Assembly: GCA_014650415.1 (NCBI GenBank)
Contig: BMUX01000004.1
Location: 310,001-374,000 of the forward strand
Origin: Streptomyces spiroverticillatus
GTDB lineage: Bacteria; Actinomycetota; Actinomycetes; Streptomycetales; Streptomycetaceae
DNA: 64,000 nucleotides
Direction: 5' to 3'
Shown here: piece after piece, positions 17,427 through 25,895 of the stretch
Layout: every line of letters starts with the position of its first letter
Numbering within the stretch: the stretch's first letter is position 1
Notes under the pieces: model-generated
Seen by the model: the letters and a program-made list of their open reading frames with translations, nothing else
Databases searched by the model: none
What the model was told of the DNA's origin: nothing
Program-made: the position numbers and the translations under genes

Positions 17427-18536
17427 GTGTCGTCCTCACAGCCGTCTCCGTCGAAATCCGCCGCTCAGGGCCCCAGCAGCCCCATAGCCGACGCGGCCCC
17501 CTTCTCCCTGTCCGCCCGCGAGCCGCACGTCCCGGCCGACCGGCTGGTGGCGGAGATGGTGCCGCCGCCGCGCTTCGACTCCGTACGGTTCGACACGTAC
17601 ATCCCCGACCCCCAGCAGCCGAGCCAGCCCGAGGCGGTCCGGGTGCTGAGCGCGTTCGCGGCGGGGCTCGGGCCCGCGCCGGAGGCCGGGAAGCGGCGCT
17701 GGTTCGCGAAGAAGGCTCCCGTGAAGGCTTCCGGGCCGCGCGGGGTGTACTTGGACGGCGGGTACGGCGTCGGCAAGACGCACCTGCTGGCCTCCCTGTG
17801 GCACGCGACGCCCGCAGAACCGCAGCTCAAGGCCTTCGGTACGTTCGTGGAGCTGACGAACCTGGTCGGCGCGCTCGGCTTCCGGCAGACGGTGGACACC
17901 CTCAGCGGGCACCGGCTGCTGTGCATCGACGAGTTCGAGCTGGACGACCCGGGCGACACCGTGCTGGTGTCCTCGCTGCTCAGCCGCCTGGTCGAGAACG
18001 GGGTCGCGCTCGCGGCCACCTCCAACACGCTGCCGGGCAAGCTGGGCGAGGGCCGGTTCGCCGCCGCGGACTTCCTGCGGGAGATCCAGGGCCTGTCCGC
18101 GCACTTCCGGCCGCTGCGCATCGACGGCGAGGACTACCGGCACCGGGGCCTGCCGGAGGCCCCGCCGCCGTACACCGACGAGCAGGTCACGAAGGCCGCG
18201 TACGCGACCGAGGGCGCGAGCCTGGACGCCTTCCCGGCGCTGCTGGATCACCTGGCGAAGGTGCATCCGAGCCGGTACGGGGCGCTGACCGACGATCTGA
18301 AGGCGGTCTGCCTGACCGGGGTGACCCCGGTGCCCGACCAGTCGACGGCGCTGCGGCTGGTGGTGCTCGCGGACCGGCTGTACGACCGCGAGGTGCCGGT
18401 GCTCGCGTCCGGGCTGCCCTTCGACAAGCTGTTCAGTGAAGAAATGCTGAACGGCGGCTACCGGAAGAAGTATTTCCGGGCGATCTCCCGGCTGACCGCC
18501 CTGGCGCGGGACGCGAAGGGTCTGGTGGCGCAGTAG
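17427..18536 (+). CDS. zapE: AFG1/ZapE-type AAA ATPase
   Basis: 369 residues from GTG 17427. No good ribosome site precedes it and TAGAGT lies about 10 bases upstream, so a leaderless transcript is plausible. Walker A is LDGGYGVGKTHL (near residue 115) and Walker B is LLCIDEFELDDPGD. TSNTLPGKLGEGRF and the FDKLFSEEMLNGGYRKKYFRAISRL C-terminus are typical of the AFG1/ZapE family. In E. coli ZapE binds FtsZ under low oxygen; in actinobacteria the role is less clear. The first 50 residues (SSSQPSPSKSAAQG) are a low-complexity extension. Confidence 0.88.
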   Translation: MSSSQPSPSKSAAQGPSSPIADAAPFSLSAREPHVPADRLVAEMVPPPRFDSVRFDTYIPDPQQPSQPEAVRVLSAFAAGLGPAPEAGKRRWFAKKAPVKASGPRGVYLDGGYGVGKTHLLASLWHATPAEPQLKAFGTFVELTNLVGALGFRQTVDTLSGHRLLCIDEFELDDPGDTVLVSSLLSRLVENGVALAATSNTLPGKLGEGRFAAADFLREIQGLSAHFRPLRIDGEDYRHRGLPEAPPPYTDEQVTKAAYATEGASLDAFPALLDHLAKVHPSRYGALTDDLKAVCLTGVTPVPDQSTALRLVVLADRLYDREVPVLASGLPFDKLFSEEMLNGGYRKKYFRAISRLTALARDAKGLVAQ

Positions 18537-18588
18537 GTTCGAGGGCGTCACTTTCCTTGACCTACGAAGACCTGTGAAGGGGTTCCTC

Positions 18589-19014
18589 ATGGCCACCACC
18601 CGTAACGCGCACACCGTCTGGACCGGCAGCCTCATGGAGGGCGAGGGCACCGTCTCGCTCGACTCCTCCAAGGTCGGCAGCTACGCCGTGTCCTGGCCCT
18701 CGCGCGCCGAGGAGGCGAACGGCAAGACCAGCCCCGAGGAGCTGATCGCCGCCGCCCACTCCTCCTGCTTCTCGATGGCCCTCTCGCACGGCCTCTCCGG
18801 CGCCGGCCACGTCCCGACCCGCATCAACACCTCCGCCGCGGTGACCTTCCAGCCGGGCGAGGGCATCACCGGCATCCACCTCACGGTGGAGGGCGAGGTG
18901 CCGGGTCTGGACGAGGCCGGTTTCGTGAAGGCCGCCGAGGACGCGAAGGCCAACTGCCCGGTCAGCCAGGCGCTTTCGGGTACGACGATCACGCTGAGCG
19001 CCTCGCTCGTCTGA
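18589..19014 (+). CDS. OsmC-family organic hydroperoxide reductase
   Basis: 141 residues. The two conserved Cys of OsmC proteins are in SSCFSMALS and ANCPVSQAL; they form the thiol pair that reduces organic hydroperoxides. Further family marks are RNAHTVWTGSLMEGEGTV and the TSPEELIAAAHSSC helix. AAGGGG precedes ATG 18589 at suitable spacing; an ATG 15 bases upstream is possible. The length fits OsmC (about 140). It follows zapE by 52 bases and may share its transcript. Cytoplasmic. Confidence 0.92.
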   Translation: MATTRNAHTVWTGSLMEGEGTVSLDSSKVGSYAVSWPSRAEEANGKTSPEELIAAAHSSCFSMALSHGLSGAGHVPTRINTSAAVTFQPGEGITGIHLTVEGEVPGLDEAGFVKAAEDAKANCPVSQALSGTTITLSASLV

Positions 19015-19127
19015 CGTATCGGCGTACGTACGACTGAGGCTGTAGTGACCCGCATGGTTCACGTGTCACCGGTTGCGTGGTACACACGTGCGGGTCACAT
19101 TCCTGTCCGCCAGCAGGGAGTTGCCTC

Positions 19128-20558
19128 ATGTCATCGACCGAGAAGTCCCCGACGACACCTCCGCCGTCCGACGCCTCACGGCGTCAAGTCCTCGCCCGCA
19201 CCGGCGCGTTGGGAGCCGGAATCGCCTTCACCGGCGCGCTCTCCGAAGTCTTCGCCGGTACGGCCCTGGCCGGACCGCGCGGCGGCGGGGGCCACCACCG
19301 CACGGGCTACGGGCCGCTGGTGCCCGACCCCAAGGGCCTGCTCGACCTCCCCAGGGGCTTCCGCTACAAGGTCCTCTCCCGCGAGGGCGACCCCCTGCGC
19401 TCCGGCGAGGGACTCGTACCGAGCAACCACGACGGCATGACCGCCCTCAGAGGCCGGCGCGGCCGCGTCCACCTGGTCCGCAACCACGAGAACCGGCAGT
19501 CCGCCAAGCACGGCGTGCCCACCGTGCAGGGCCTCACCTACGACCCGGCGGCCAAGGGCGGCTGCACCGCGCTCACCCTGGACGGACGCAACAACGTCCT
19601 GGAGGAGCGCGTCGGCATCGCCGGCACGGCCGTCAACTGTGCGGGCGGGCCGACCCCTTGGGGCACTTGGCTCACCTGCGAGGAGAACGAGGAGAAGGCC
19701 GGGTCGAACGGCTACACCAAGGACCACGGCTTCATCTTCGAGGTCGACCCCGCCGACCCGCACCGCACCGGCGCGGACCCGCTGACCGCGATGGGCCGCT
19801 TCCAGCACGAGGCGATCGCCGTCGACCCGAAGAGCGGGATCGTGTACGAGACGGAGGACGCCTTCGCGTTCCCGTTCGGCCTCTTCTACCGCTTCCTGCC
19901 CGACAAGCCCTGCGGCGGCGTGAATTCACTGCGGGCGGGCGGCACGCTGGAGGCCATGCGGGTACCCGGCGTGCCGGACCTGTCGGCCGTGCACGAGACC
20001 GGGCGGAGCTTCAGCGGCGTGGAATGGGTGCCGGTGCCGGACCCGCTCGCGAAGCAAACCCCCATCAGGCTCCAGGACTTCGGCAAGAAGGGCATCACGC
20101 ACGCCCAGAAGCTGGAGGGCTGCTACTGGGGCGGCAGCGGTGAAGGCGCTGTCTACTTCGTCTCCAGCTTCGCCAAGTCGAAGGAGGGCTCGCTCCGGGA
20201 CCACTTCGGCCAGGTCTGGAAGTACGAGCCGAACAGGCGCCGTCTCACCCTGGTGGTGGTCTTCGGCCCGGACACCGACCACCAGCTCCCGGGCGAGTAC
20301 CCCGACAACATCTGCCTCGCGCCCAGCGGCGGCCTGATGGTGTGCGAGGACGGCGACGGCGCGCAGCACGTCTTCGGCCTGAGCCGCAAGGGGCAGGTGT
20401 ATCCGATGGCCCGGGGCCGCCAGAACATCGGCACGCCCGAGGAGCCGGAGTGGGGCGAGTTCGCCGGGGTCACCTTCTCGCCGGACGAGACGACGATGTA
20501 CGTCAACTGCTACACGCCCGGGACGACTTTCGCGGTGACGGGGCCCTGGGACGACTGA
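19128..20558 (+). CDS. Tat-exported PhoX-like (DUF839) protein
   Basis: 476 residues. The twin-arginine signal SRRQVLARTGALGAGIAF lies near residues 19-36, and cleavage is likely around ALAGP. The mature part shows the DUF839/PhoX beta-propeller pattern: LPRGFRYKVLSREGD, LVRNHENRQ, GGCTALTLDGRNN, AVNCAGGPTPWGTWLTCEENE, GRFQHEAIAVDPKSGIVYETED and PDNICLAPSGGLMVCEDGDG. PhoX enzymes are Ca/Fe-dependent alkaline phosphatases exported folded; the Glu-rich motifs above match the metal-site region. Whether this paralogue is a phosphatase is not certain, since DUF839 is broader than PhoX. Confidence 0.88.
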   Translation: MSSTEKSPTTPPPSDASRRQVLARTGALGAGIAFTGALSEVFAGTALAGPRGGGGHHRTGYGPLVPDPKGLLDLPRGFRYKVLSREGDPLRSGEGLVPSNHDGMTALRGRRGRVHLVRNHENRQSAKHGVPTVQGLTYDPAAKGGCTALTLDGRNNVLEERVGIAGTAVNCAGGPTPWGTWLTCEENEEKAGSNGYTKDHGFIFEVDPADPHRTGADPLTAMGRFQHEAIAVDPKSGIVYETEDAFAFPFGLFYRFLPDKPCGGVNSLRAGGTLEAMRVPGVPDLSAVHETGRSFSGVEWVPVPDPLAKQTPIRLQDFGKKGITHAQKLEGCYWGGSGEGAVYFVSSFAKSKEGSLRDHFGQVWKYEPNRRRLTLVVVFGPDTDHQLPGEYPDNICLAPSGGLMVCEDGDGAQHVFGLSRKGQVYPMARGRQNIGTPEEPEWGEFAGVTFSPDETTMYVNCYTPGTTFAVTGPWDD

Positions 20559-20563
20559 CCCGA

Positions 20564-20593
20564 AGGGGCGGGCGGGAACCCCCGCTCGCCCCT
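20564..20593. terminator. Convergent terminator
   Basis: AGGGGCGGGCGGG and CCCGCTCGCCCCT form a hairpin with one mismatch in the 33 bases between two convergent stop codons. It overlaps the end of the oxygenase gene. Confidence 0.6.
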
Positions 20594-21665
20594 ACTCCTC
20601 CCCGATCCGGGCCACCTCCCGCCCCGCGTTCGGGTTCAGCGCGAGTCCACGCGATCCGGCCAGCTTCTGCCGCAGGTGCTCGCCGATGGTGACCGGGGCG
20701 TACTTCGGCTCCGGCGGGTCGGACGCGGCGACGCAGGCGGGGAGGGGTTCGACGAGGGTGTCGGCGTTGCCGTCGTGGAAGAAGGCGGCGGACCGGCGTC
20801 GTACCAGAGCGCCCGTGGCGTCGGTCGGCGGGAGCACGCGGTGCATCGTGGACAGCCAGCGCTCGTTGGTCCAACGGGCCAGCGCGTCACCGAGGTTGAC
20901 GAGCAGTGCGCCCGGCAGGGGCTGCACGTCGTGCCAGCCGCCGTCGCTGCCGAGGATCTGGAGTCCGGGCACGGAGTCTGCCCACAGGACGGTGACGATG
21001 CCGTAGTCGGTGTGGGCACCCATGCCCATCTGCCGTGGATCCGCGACGACTTCACCCGCGGGCAGCCGGTAGTTGTTCATGCGCAGGACGTCGATGGAGC
21101 GGTCGGTGCGCTCCTCGAAGTACCCCTCGGGAAGGTCCAGCGCGAGCGCGAAGACGTCGGTCAGGACGTGCGACAGCTTGCGCGCCTCGGTGAACCAACT
21201 CTGCACGCGGGCACGGAAGTTGGGCACTTCGCTCTCGACAGGCCAGAGGTTGTCGGGGTGGTCGTCCGCCGAGAGCAGCGTCCGAACGGTCTCCGGGTGG
21301 TCGCCGACCTGCGAGCCGATGTTGAACGCCTCGAAGAGGTCCTCGGGCGAGGCGATGCCGAGGCTGTGGCTCAGGCGTTCGGCGCGCGGCGGCGAGTAGC
21401 CCCGGTTGACGGCGGGGTCGGCCGGGCGGACGGCCTTCTTGTCCGCCATGTCCTGGGCGAAGAAGTCGTCGATGGCCGAGGCGAGACCCAGGGCCGCGGC
21501 CTCGGGCACCCGGTGGCCGGTGACCTGCATGAAGCCCGTCTCCCGGCAGGCCCGGTCCACCGCGCGGGCGACCTCCGCGCGCTGGGCGGGGGTGCCGTCG
21601 TACCAGGCGGTGAGGTCGACGACGGGGACCTCCAGGGTTCCGTCGACGGCGTGTGCGGCGACCAT
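20592..21665 (-). CDS. Isopenicillin-N-synthase-like Fe(II)/2-oxoglutarate oxygenase
   Basis: 357 residues from ATG 21665, with GGAG 7 bases upstream; a GTG two codons earlier also exists. The N-terminal DIOX_N domain (VPVVDLTAWYDG, TGFMQVTGHRVP) precedes the double-stranded beta-helix. Iron ligands are visible as His and Asp of GAHTDYGIVTVL and His of STMHRVLPP; RRSAAFFHDGN supplies the RxS motif that binds 2-oxoglutarate. The substrate is unknown. No beta-lactam genes are nearby, so despite the family name it is not a penicillin enzyme. It is divergent from an NCS2 permease, with a 213-base interval between starts. Confidence 0.88.
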   Translation of the reverse strand: MVAAHAVDGTLEVPVVDLTAWYDGTPAQRAEVARAVDRACRETGFMQVTGHRVPEAAALGLASAIDDFFAQDMADKKAVRPADPAVNRGYSPPRAERLSHSLGIASPEDLFEAFNIGSQVGDHPETVRTLLSADDHPDNLWPVESEVPNFRARVQSWFTEARKLSHVLTDVFALALDLPEGYFEERTDRSIDVLRMNNYRLPAGEVVADPRQMGMGAHTDYGIVTVLWADSVPGLQILGSDGGWHDVQPLPGALLVNLGDALARWTNERWLSTMHRVLPPTDATGALVRRRSAAFFHDGNADTLVEPLPACVAASDPPEPKYAPVTIGEHLRQKLAGSRGLALNPNAGREVARIGEE

Positions 21666-21878
21666 GGGCACGCTCCGTATCTCCGAGGTTCGGGACGAGT
21701 GGATCTGAGCATGCCCCTCTGACCAGTGTCAACGTCGTACCGGAGGCACGCGGGTTGACGGTGTGTCAGCTTCCGGCCCGGCAACACGACCGTAACCGGG
21801 CCGTACCGCGCCGACAAAGACCGGCTGCGTCAATGCTCTCCATTCGCCCCGCCCGCGCACCCCTGGAGGGCCGCCGCC

Positions 21879-23393
21879 ATGGCCGCACCGGAAGCACCCG
21901 ACGTACAACCCGAAGCACCCGAAGCACCTGTCGCGCCGAAGCACCCCGTCGACCGCCGCCCGCCCCTCGCCCGCCTCGCCGCCTTCGGCTTCCAGCACGT
22001 CCTGATCATGTACACCGGCTGCATCACCGTCCCCCTGGTCTTCGGCGCCGCCGCCGGGCTCGACAGGTCCACCATCGGCCTGCTGATCAACGCGGACCTG
22101 CTGGTCGCGGGCCTGATCACGCTCGTCCAGAGCCTGGGCGTCGGCAAGGTGCTGGGCATCCGGCTGCCGATCGTCACCGGTGCGACCTTCGCGTCCGTCA
22201 CCCCGATGATCCTCATCGCGGGCGAGTACGGGATGCCCGCCGTATACGGGTCGATGCTCGCGGCCGGGCTCTTCGGGCTGGTGGTCGCGGTGCCGTTCGC
22301 GCGGCTGGTGCGGTTCTTCCCGCCGCTGGTCAGCGGGGTGGTCATCACGGTCGTCGGGCTGTCGCTGATCGGGGTCGCCGGAGGGCTGATCACCGGCAAC
22401 GACCCCAAGGCCCCGGACTACGCCTCACCGGCCCGGCTGGCGCTGGCCGCCGGGGTCCTGGTCGCGATCGTGCTCTTCGCGCGCTTCGCCCGGGGCTTCC
22501 TCGGGCAGGTCGGCATCCTGGCGGCGATCGTGCTGGGCACGCTGGCGGCGGTACCGCTGGGGCTGACCGACTTCTCGGGGGCCGCCGGGGCGGACTGGTT
22601 CGGCACGGCCGCGCCCTTCCACTTCGGGGCGCCGGAGTTCCCGGCCTCCGCCGTGATCTCGATGTGCGTGGTGATGCTGGTGATCTTCACGGAGTCCACG
22701 GCGACGATGATGGCGGTCGGCGAGGCCACCGGCCGCGAGGTCACCGACAAGGACCTGGCGCGGGGTCTGGCCGCCGACGGGCTCTCCGGCGTGCTGGGCG
22801 GCGCGATGAACTCCTTCATGGACACCGTCTTCACCCAGAACGTCGGCCTGCTCCGCCTCACCGGGGTCTCCAGCCGGTACGTCACCGCCGCGGCCGGCGG
22901 CATGCTGCTGGTCCTCGGACTGGTCCCGCGCCTGGGCGAGCTGGTGGCCGCGCTGCCGGGCCCGGTGGTGGGTGCGGCGGGCCTGATGCTGTTCGCGACG
23001 GTGACCATGGTCGGCATCAACACCCTGCGCCGCGTCGACCTCGACCGGGGCCACAACCTCACCATCGCGGCCGTCGCCCTCGGCGCGGGCCTCCTTCCGG
23101 AGCTGGCGGAGGGCGTCTACGACCGCTTCCCGTCCTGGGTGCAGATCATCCTGGGCAGCGGCATCACGAGCGCCGCTCTGGTCGCCTTCCTCCTCAACCT
23201 GCTCTTCCACCACACCGGCCGGATCCAGCACTCGCGTCCTGAGCCGATCCGGCGCACGATCGAGGCATCCGACCCGACGGAGCCCGATGGGGAGCCCGAT
23301 GCCGAAGCACAAGAACCAGGAAAAGCAGGAAAAGCAGGACAGGAAACACCAGCAGGCGAAGAAGTCCGGGAACCCGCCCGCCTCCGCGACTGA
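21879..23393 (+). CDS. NCS2-family uracil/xanthine permease
   Basis: 504 residues with about 12-14 membrane segments. After a Pro/Glu-rich N-terminal stretch encoded by GAAGCACC repeats, the family signature appears: LAAFGFQHVLIMYTGCITVP, containing the QH pair of TM1. Also present are TGATFASVTPMI, ESTATMMAVGEATGREVTDKDLARGLAADGLSG (the NCS2 signature region) and NSFMDTVFTQNVGL. The family imports nucleobases with protons or Na. The hydrophilic C-terminal tail, acidic and Gly/Lys-rich, runs 95 bases into the next gene, which is unusual. GGAGG precedes the ATG by 9 bases. Confidence 0.92.
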   Translation: MAAPEAPDVQPEAPEAPVAPKHPVDRRPPLARLAAFGFQHVLIMYTGCITVPLVFGAAAGLDRSTIGLLINADLLVAGLITLVQSLGVGKVLGIRLPIVTGATFASVTPMILIAGEYGMPAVYGSMLAAGLFGLVVAVPFARLVRFFPPLVSGVVITVVGLSLIGVAGGLITGNDPKAPDYASPARLALAAGVLVAIVLFARFARGFLGQVGILAAIVLGTLAAVPLGLTDFSGAAGADWFGTAAPFHFGAPEFPASAVISMCVVMLVIFTESTATMMAVGEATGREVTDKDLARGLAADGLSGVLGGAMNSFMDTVFTQNVGLLRLTGVSSRYVTAAAGGMLLVLGLVPRLGELVAALPGPVVGAAGLMLFATVTMVGINTLRRVDLDRGHNLTIAAVALGAGLLPELAEGVYDRFPSWVQIILGSGITSAALVAFLLNLLFHHTGRIQHSRPEPIRRTIEASDPTEPDGEPDAEAQEPGKAGKAGQETPAGEEVREPARLRD

Positions 23394-24219
23394 CGCCTTC
23401 CGCCTCCCCGTCGGCGCCCCCGTCTCCCTCGCCTCGTACGCAGCCGACGCCACCCCCGTCGGCCCCCGCGACAAGGCGCAGGGCGTCGCCGTCACCGCCC
23501 TCCTGGGCGATCCCCTCGCCGACCTGCAGGAACGCCTGTACGCGGCCAGCACCGCGGGCGACGGCCGCCGTCTCCTCCTGGTCCTGCAAGGCATGGACAC
23601 CAGCGGCAAGGGCGGCACGGTCAAGCACGTGATCGGCCTGTTCAACCCGTCCGGCTGCCGCATCCGCGCCTTCAAGGCCCCCACCGAGGAGGAGCGGTCG
23701 CACTCCTTCCTCTGGCGGATCACCAAGGCACTCCCGGAGGCGGGCGAGATCGGCATCTTCGACCGCTCGCACTACGAGGACGTCCTGATCGGGCGGGTCC
23801 GCGAGCTGGCCCCGCCCGACGAGATCGAGCAGCGCTACGGCCAGATCGACAACTTCGAGCGCTCCTTGTCGGACAGCGGCGTCACGATCGTCAAGGTCTT
23901 CCTGCACATCAGTCACGAGCAGCAGAAGCGCCGCCTCCTGGAGCGGCTCGACAACCCCGAGAAGCACTGGAAGTTCAACCCCGGCGACATCGACGAGCGC
24001 GCCCTGTGGCCCGCCTACCAGGAGGCGTACGAGATCGCCCTCCAGCGGTGCGCGACGGATGCCGCCCCCTGGCACCTGGTCCCGGCCGACCGCAAGTGGT
24101 ACCGGAACTGGGCCGTCAGCAGCCTCCTCCTGGAGCATCTGACGGCCCTGGACCCGCAGTACCCGCCCGCCGACTTCGACGTCGAGGAGTGCCGCAAGCG
24201 GCTGCTCAGCGAAGGGTGA
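23299..24219 (+). CDS. ppk2: Polyphosphate kinase 2 family protein
   Basis: 306 residues from ATG 23299 (GGGGAG four bases upstream); ATG 23287 has an almost identical upstream context, because a 12-base unit is repeated there. The Lys/Gln-rich N-terminus (KHKNQEKQEKQDRKHQQAKK) is followed by the PPK2 core: Walker A LVLQGMDTSGKGGTVKHV at residues 94-111, FNPSGCRIRAFKAPTEEE, FDRSHYEDVLIGRV, and HISHEQQKRRLLERLDNP with HWKFNPGDIDER. PPK2 enzymes transfer phosphate between polyphosphate and nucleotides (AMP, ADP or GDP). The gene starts inside the NCS2 permease gene in another frame, implying coupled translation. Confidence 0.92.
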   Translation: MPKHKNQEKQEKQDRKHQQAKKSGNPPASATDAFRLPVGAPVSLASYAADATPVGPRDKAQGVAVTALLGDPLADLQERLYAASTAGDGRRLLLVLQGMDTSGKGGTVKHVIGLFNPSGCRIRAFKAPTEEERSHSFLWRITKALPEAGEIGIFDRSHYEDVLIGRVRELAPPDEIEQRYGQIDNFERSLSDSGVTIVKVFLHISHEQQKRRLLERLDNPEKHWKFNPGDIDERALWPAYQEAYEIALQRCATDAAPWHLVPADRKWYRNWAVSSLLLEHLTALDPQYPPADFDVEECRKRLLSEG

Positions 24220-24676
24220 GCAGCAGCTCGGGCCGGTCCCACCGCACGGCCGGCGGGTTCGCCCGCACCGTACCGACCGGCACCGCGCCCACACTCCGGT
24301 AGAAGCCCTCCGCCGGAGGGTGCGAGACGATCCGCACCTCGGTCAGCCCCGCCTCCCGGGCCCGCCCGGTGAGGTGGGTGATCAGCAGCCGCCCGATCCC
24401 CAGGCCCTGCGCGGCGTCCGCGACGAACATCAGGTCCAGCTCGGGCGGGTCCAGGACGAGCGCGTAGAAGCCGAGGACCCGCCCGTCCGCCGACTCGGCG
24501 ACGTACACCTCGTGGTGCTCGATGTAGTCGGGGCCGACCCGGTACCCCTCGACCATCGACGCGTACGGGCCCTCGTAGGCGCGCGAGGTGCGGACGAGAC
24601 GGGTGAGCTGCTTGGCGTCGTGGGCGGTGGCGCGCCGGACCCGGGCGGATCCATCCCGCGTAAGAAGCGAAGTCAT
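24206..24676 (-). CDS. GNAT-family N-acetyltransferase
   Basis: 156 residues. GNAT motif A is DLMFVADAAQGLGIGRLLITHL (acetyl-CoA pyrophosphate loop QGLGIGR), followed by AREAGLTEVRIVSHPPAEGFYRSVGA, where the FYRSVG element is typical of motif B. The N-terminus RRATAHDAKQLTRLVRTS is the usual first helix. The substrate cannot be told. Its last 14 bases overlap the convergent ppk2 3' end, so transcripts would be antisense there. It is divergent from the deacetylase lipoprotein gene (75 bases apart). Confidence 0.88.
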   Translation of the reverse strand: MTSLLTRDGSARVRRATAHDAKQLTRLVRTSRAYEGPYASMVEGYRVGPDYIEHHEVYVAESADGRVLGFYALVLDPPELDLMFVADAAQGLGIGRLLITHLTGRAREAGLTEVRIVSHPPAEGFYRSVGAVPVGTVRANPPAVRWDRPELLLTLR

Positions 24677-24751
24677 TCCGAGAGTATTACCTGCCCGGGG
24701 CGCGCCGTGCCGCAGCCGTACGCGCGCGGCCTGATCGGCTACTTTCCGTGA

Positions 24752-25648
24752 GTGACCACTTTTGTACGAAGAATGCTCGCGGCGGCCGTCCTGGGCGCGG
24801 TCCTGACCGGCTGCGGCACCGGAAGCCCCGGACCGGGCTCCGGTGCCGGCTCCGGCGAAGGCAGCGGCACCGAGGCCCGCCGGTCGCCCTCCGCACCCGT
24901 ACCGTCGACGTCGGCGACCGCGCCGCCCTCCCCGACCCCCGTCCCCACGGTCGCCGCCGGGCCCGGCGGGCTCACGCCCGTGTTCGAGCGGGCGAGGAAG
25001 AGCGCGGGCGGCGAGAAGGTCGTGGCGCTCACCTTCGACGCGGACATGACCGCCGACCAGGGCCCCCGGGCGGCACGCGGCGAGCACTTCGACAACCCGG
25101 AGCTCATCGCGTCGCTGCGGAAGTGGAAGGTGCCGTCGACCGTCTTCATGACGGGACGCTGGGCCGAGGAGTACCCGGACCAGGCGCGTTCCATCGGCAC
25201 CGATCCGCTCTTCGAGATCGCCAACCACTCCTACAGCCACCACGCCTTCTCCTCCCCCTGCTACGGGCTGCCGACGGTCGAGCCGAAGGCGATGAAGGCG
25301 GACGTGGACCGGGCGTTCGCCGCCTTCGCGAAGGCGGGGGCGACCAATGTGGTGCCGTACTTCCGCTTCCCCGGCGGCTGCTACGACGACCGCGCACTGC
25401 GCAGCCTCGGCCCCGCGAAGGTGACGGCGGTGCAGTGGGACGTGGTCAGCGGCGACGCCTTCGCGACGAACGCGGACGCGGTGGCCGAGCAGGTGCTGGC
25501 CGGGGTGAAGCCGGGCTCGCTGGTGGTCATGCACTGCACGCGCAGCGCCGCCCCGACGACCGAGAAGGCCCTGCGCAGGGTGGTCCCGGAGCTACGGAAG
25601 CGGGGCTACCGCTTCGTGAAGGTCTCGGACCTGATCGCCCGCCGCTGA
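24752..25648 (+). CDS. Lipoprotein polysaccharide deacetylase (NodB-like, CE4)
   Basis: 298 residues from GTG 24752. The signal peptide ends in a lipobox (VLTGC, Cys21), so it is a membrane-anchored exported lipoprotein. A Ser/Thr/Pro/Gly linker leads to the NodB domain: VALTFDADMTADQG near residue 90 (the usual TFDDG is TFDADM here), then NHSYSHHAF near residue 158 with the HxxxH zinc pair, and FRFPGGCYDDR and VQWDVVSGDAF later. CE4 enzymes remove acetyl groups from peptidoglycan or chitin-type glycans. The D-A-D variant of the first motif is frequent in actinobacterial members. Confidence 0.88.
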   Translation: MTTFVRRMLAAAVLGAVLTGCGTGSPGPGSGAGSGEGSGTEARRSPSAPVPSTSATAPPSPTPVPTVAAGPGGLTPVFERARKSAGGEKVVALTFDADMTADQGPRAARGEHFDNPELIASLRKWKVPSTVFMTGRWAEEYPDQARSIGTDPLFEIANHSYSHHAFSSPCYGLPTVEPKAMKADVDRAFAAFAKAGATNVVPYFRFPGGCYDDRALRSLGPAKVTAVQWDVVSGDAFATNADAVAEQVLAGVKPGSLVVMHCTRSAAPTTEKALRRVVPELRKRGYRFVKVSDLIARR

Positions 25649-25652
25649 CGGC

Positions 25653-25805
25653 TCACCCGGAGCAGGCCGTGCGCTGGGCCTCCTGCCACTCGCAGACCGG
25701 GCAGTGCACGATCCCCCGGACCGTCTCCGGGTACTCGGTCGGCTTCCCGCACAGCACGCAGTCGGCCATGGGGGTCGGGTCGGCGGGCTGCTCGGGTGCG
25801 TCCAT
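25653..25805 (-). CDS. Small double-CxxC zinc-ribbon-like protein (50 aa)
   Basis: A 50-residue frame (or 38 from the internal Met of MADCVLCG). Two Cys pairs, CVLCG and CPVCEW, are spaced like a zinc ribbon, and the end is QEAQRTACSG. No convincing ribosome site precedes either Met. It converges on the deacetylase gene, with 4 bases between the stop codons. The spacing of the Cys pairs makes chance unlikely, but the start is uncertain and the function unknown. Confidence 0.55.
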   Translation of the reverse strand: MDAPEQPADPTPMADCVLCGKPTEYPETVRGIVHCPVCEWQEAQRTACSG

Positions 25806-25820
25806 GCCGAGGAGCCTACG

Positions 25821-25895
25821 CGGGTACGGGTACGGGTACGGGCACGGGCTCAGCGGGTAGGGGCACGGGCTCAGTGAGTACGGGCACGGGCTCAG
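25821..25895. repeat. Tandem minisatellite (21-bp unit, 3 copies) with 6-bp repeats
   Basis: Three consecutive 21-base units (25833-25853, 25854-25874, 25875-25895) share GGGCACGGGCTCAG. They are preceded by GGGTAC repeated at 25822-25838. The last unit contains the stop codon of the ABC permease gene, so its 3' end lies in the repeat. Confidence 0.8.

Noticed and set aside
20592..21665. Part of a beta-lactam cluster because of the isopenicillin-N-synthase family name
   Set aside because: No peptide synthetase, epimerase or expandase is nearby, and the family name covers many unrelated oxygenases.
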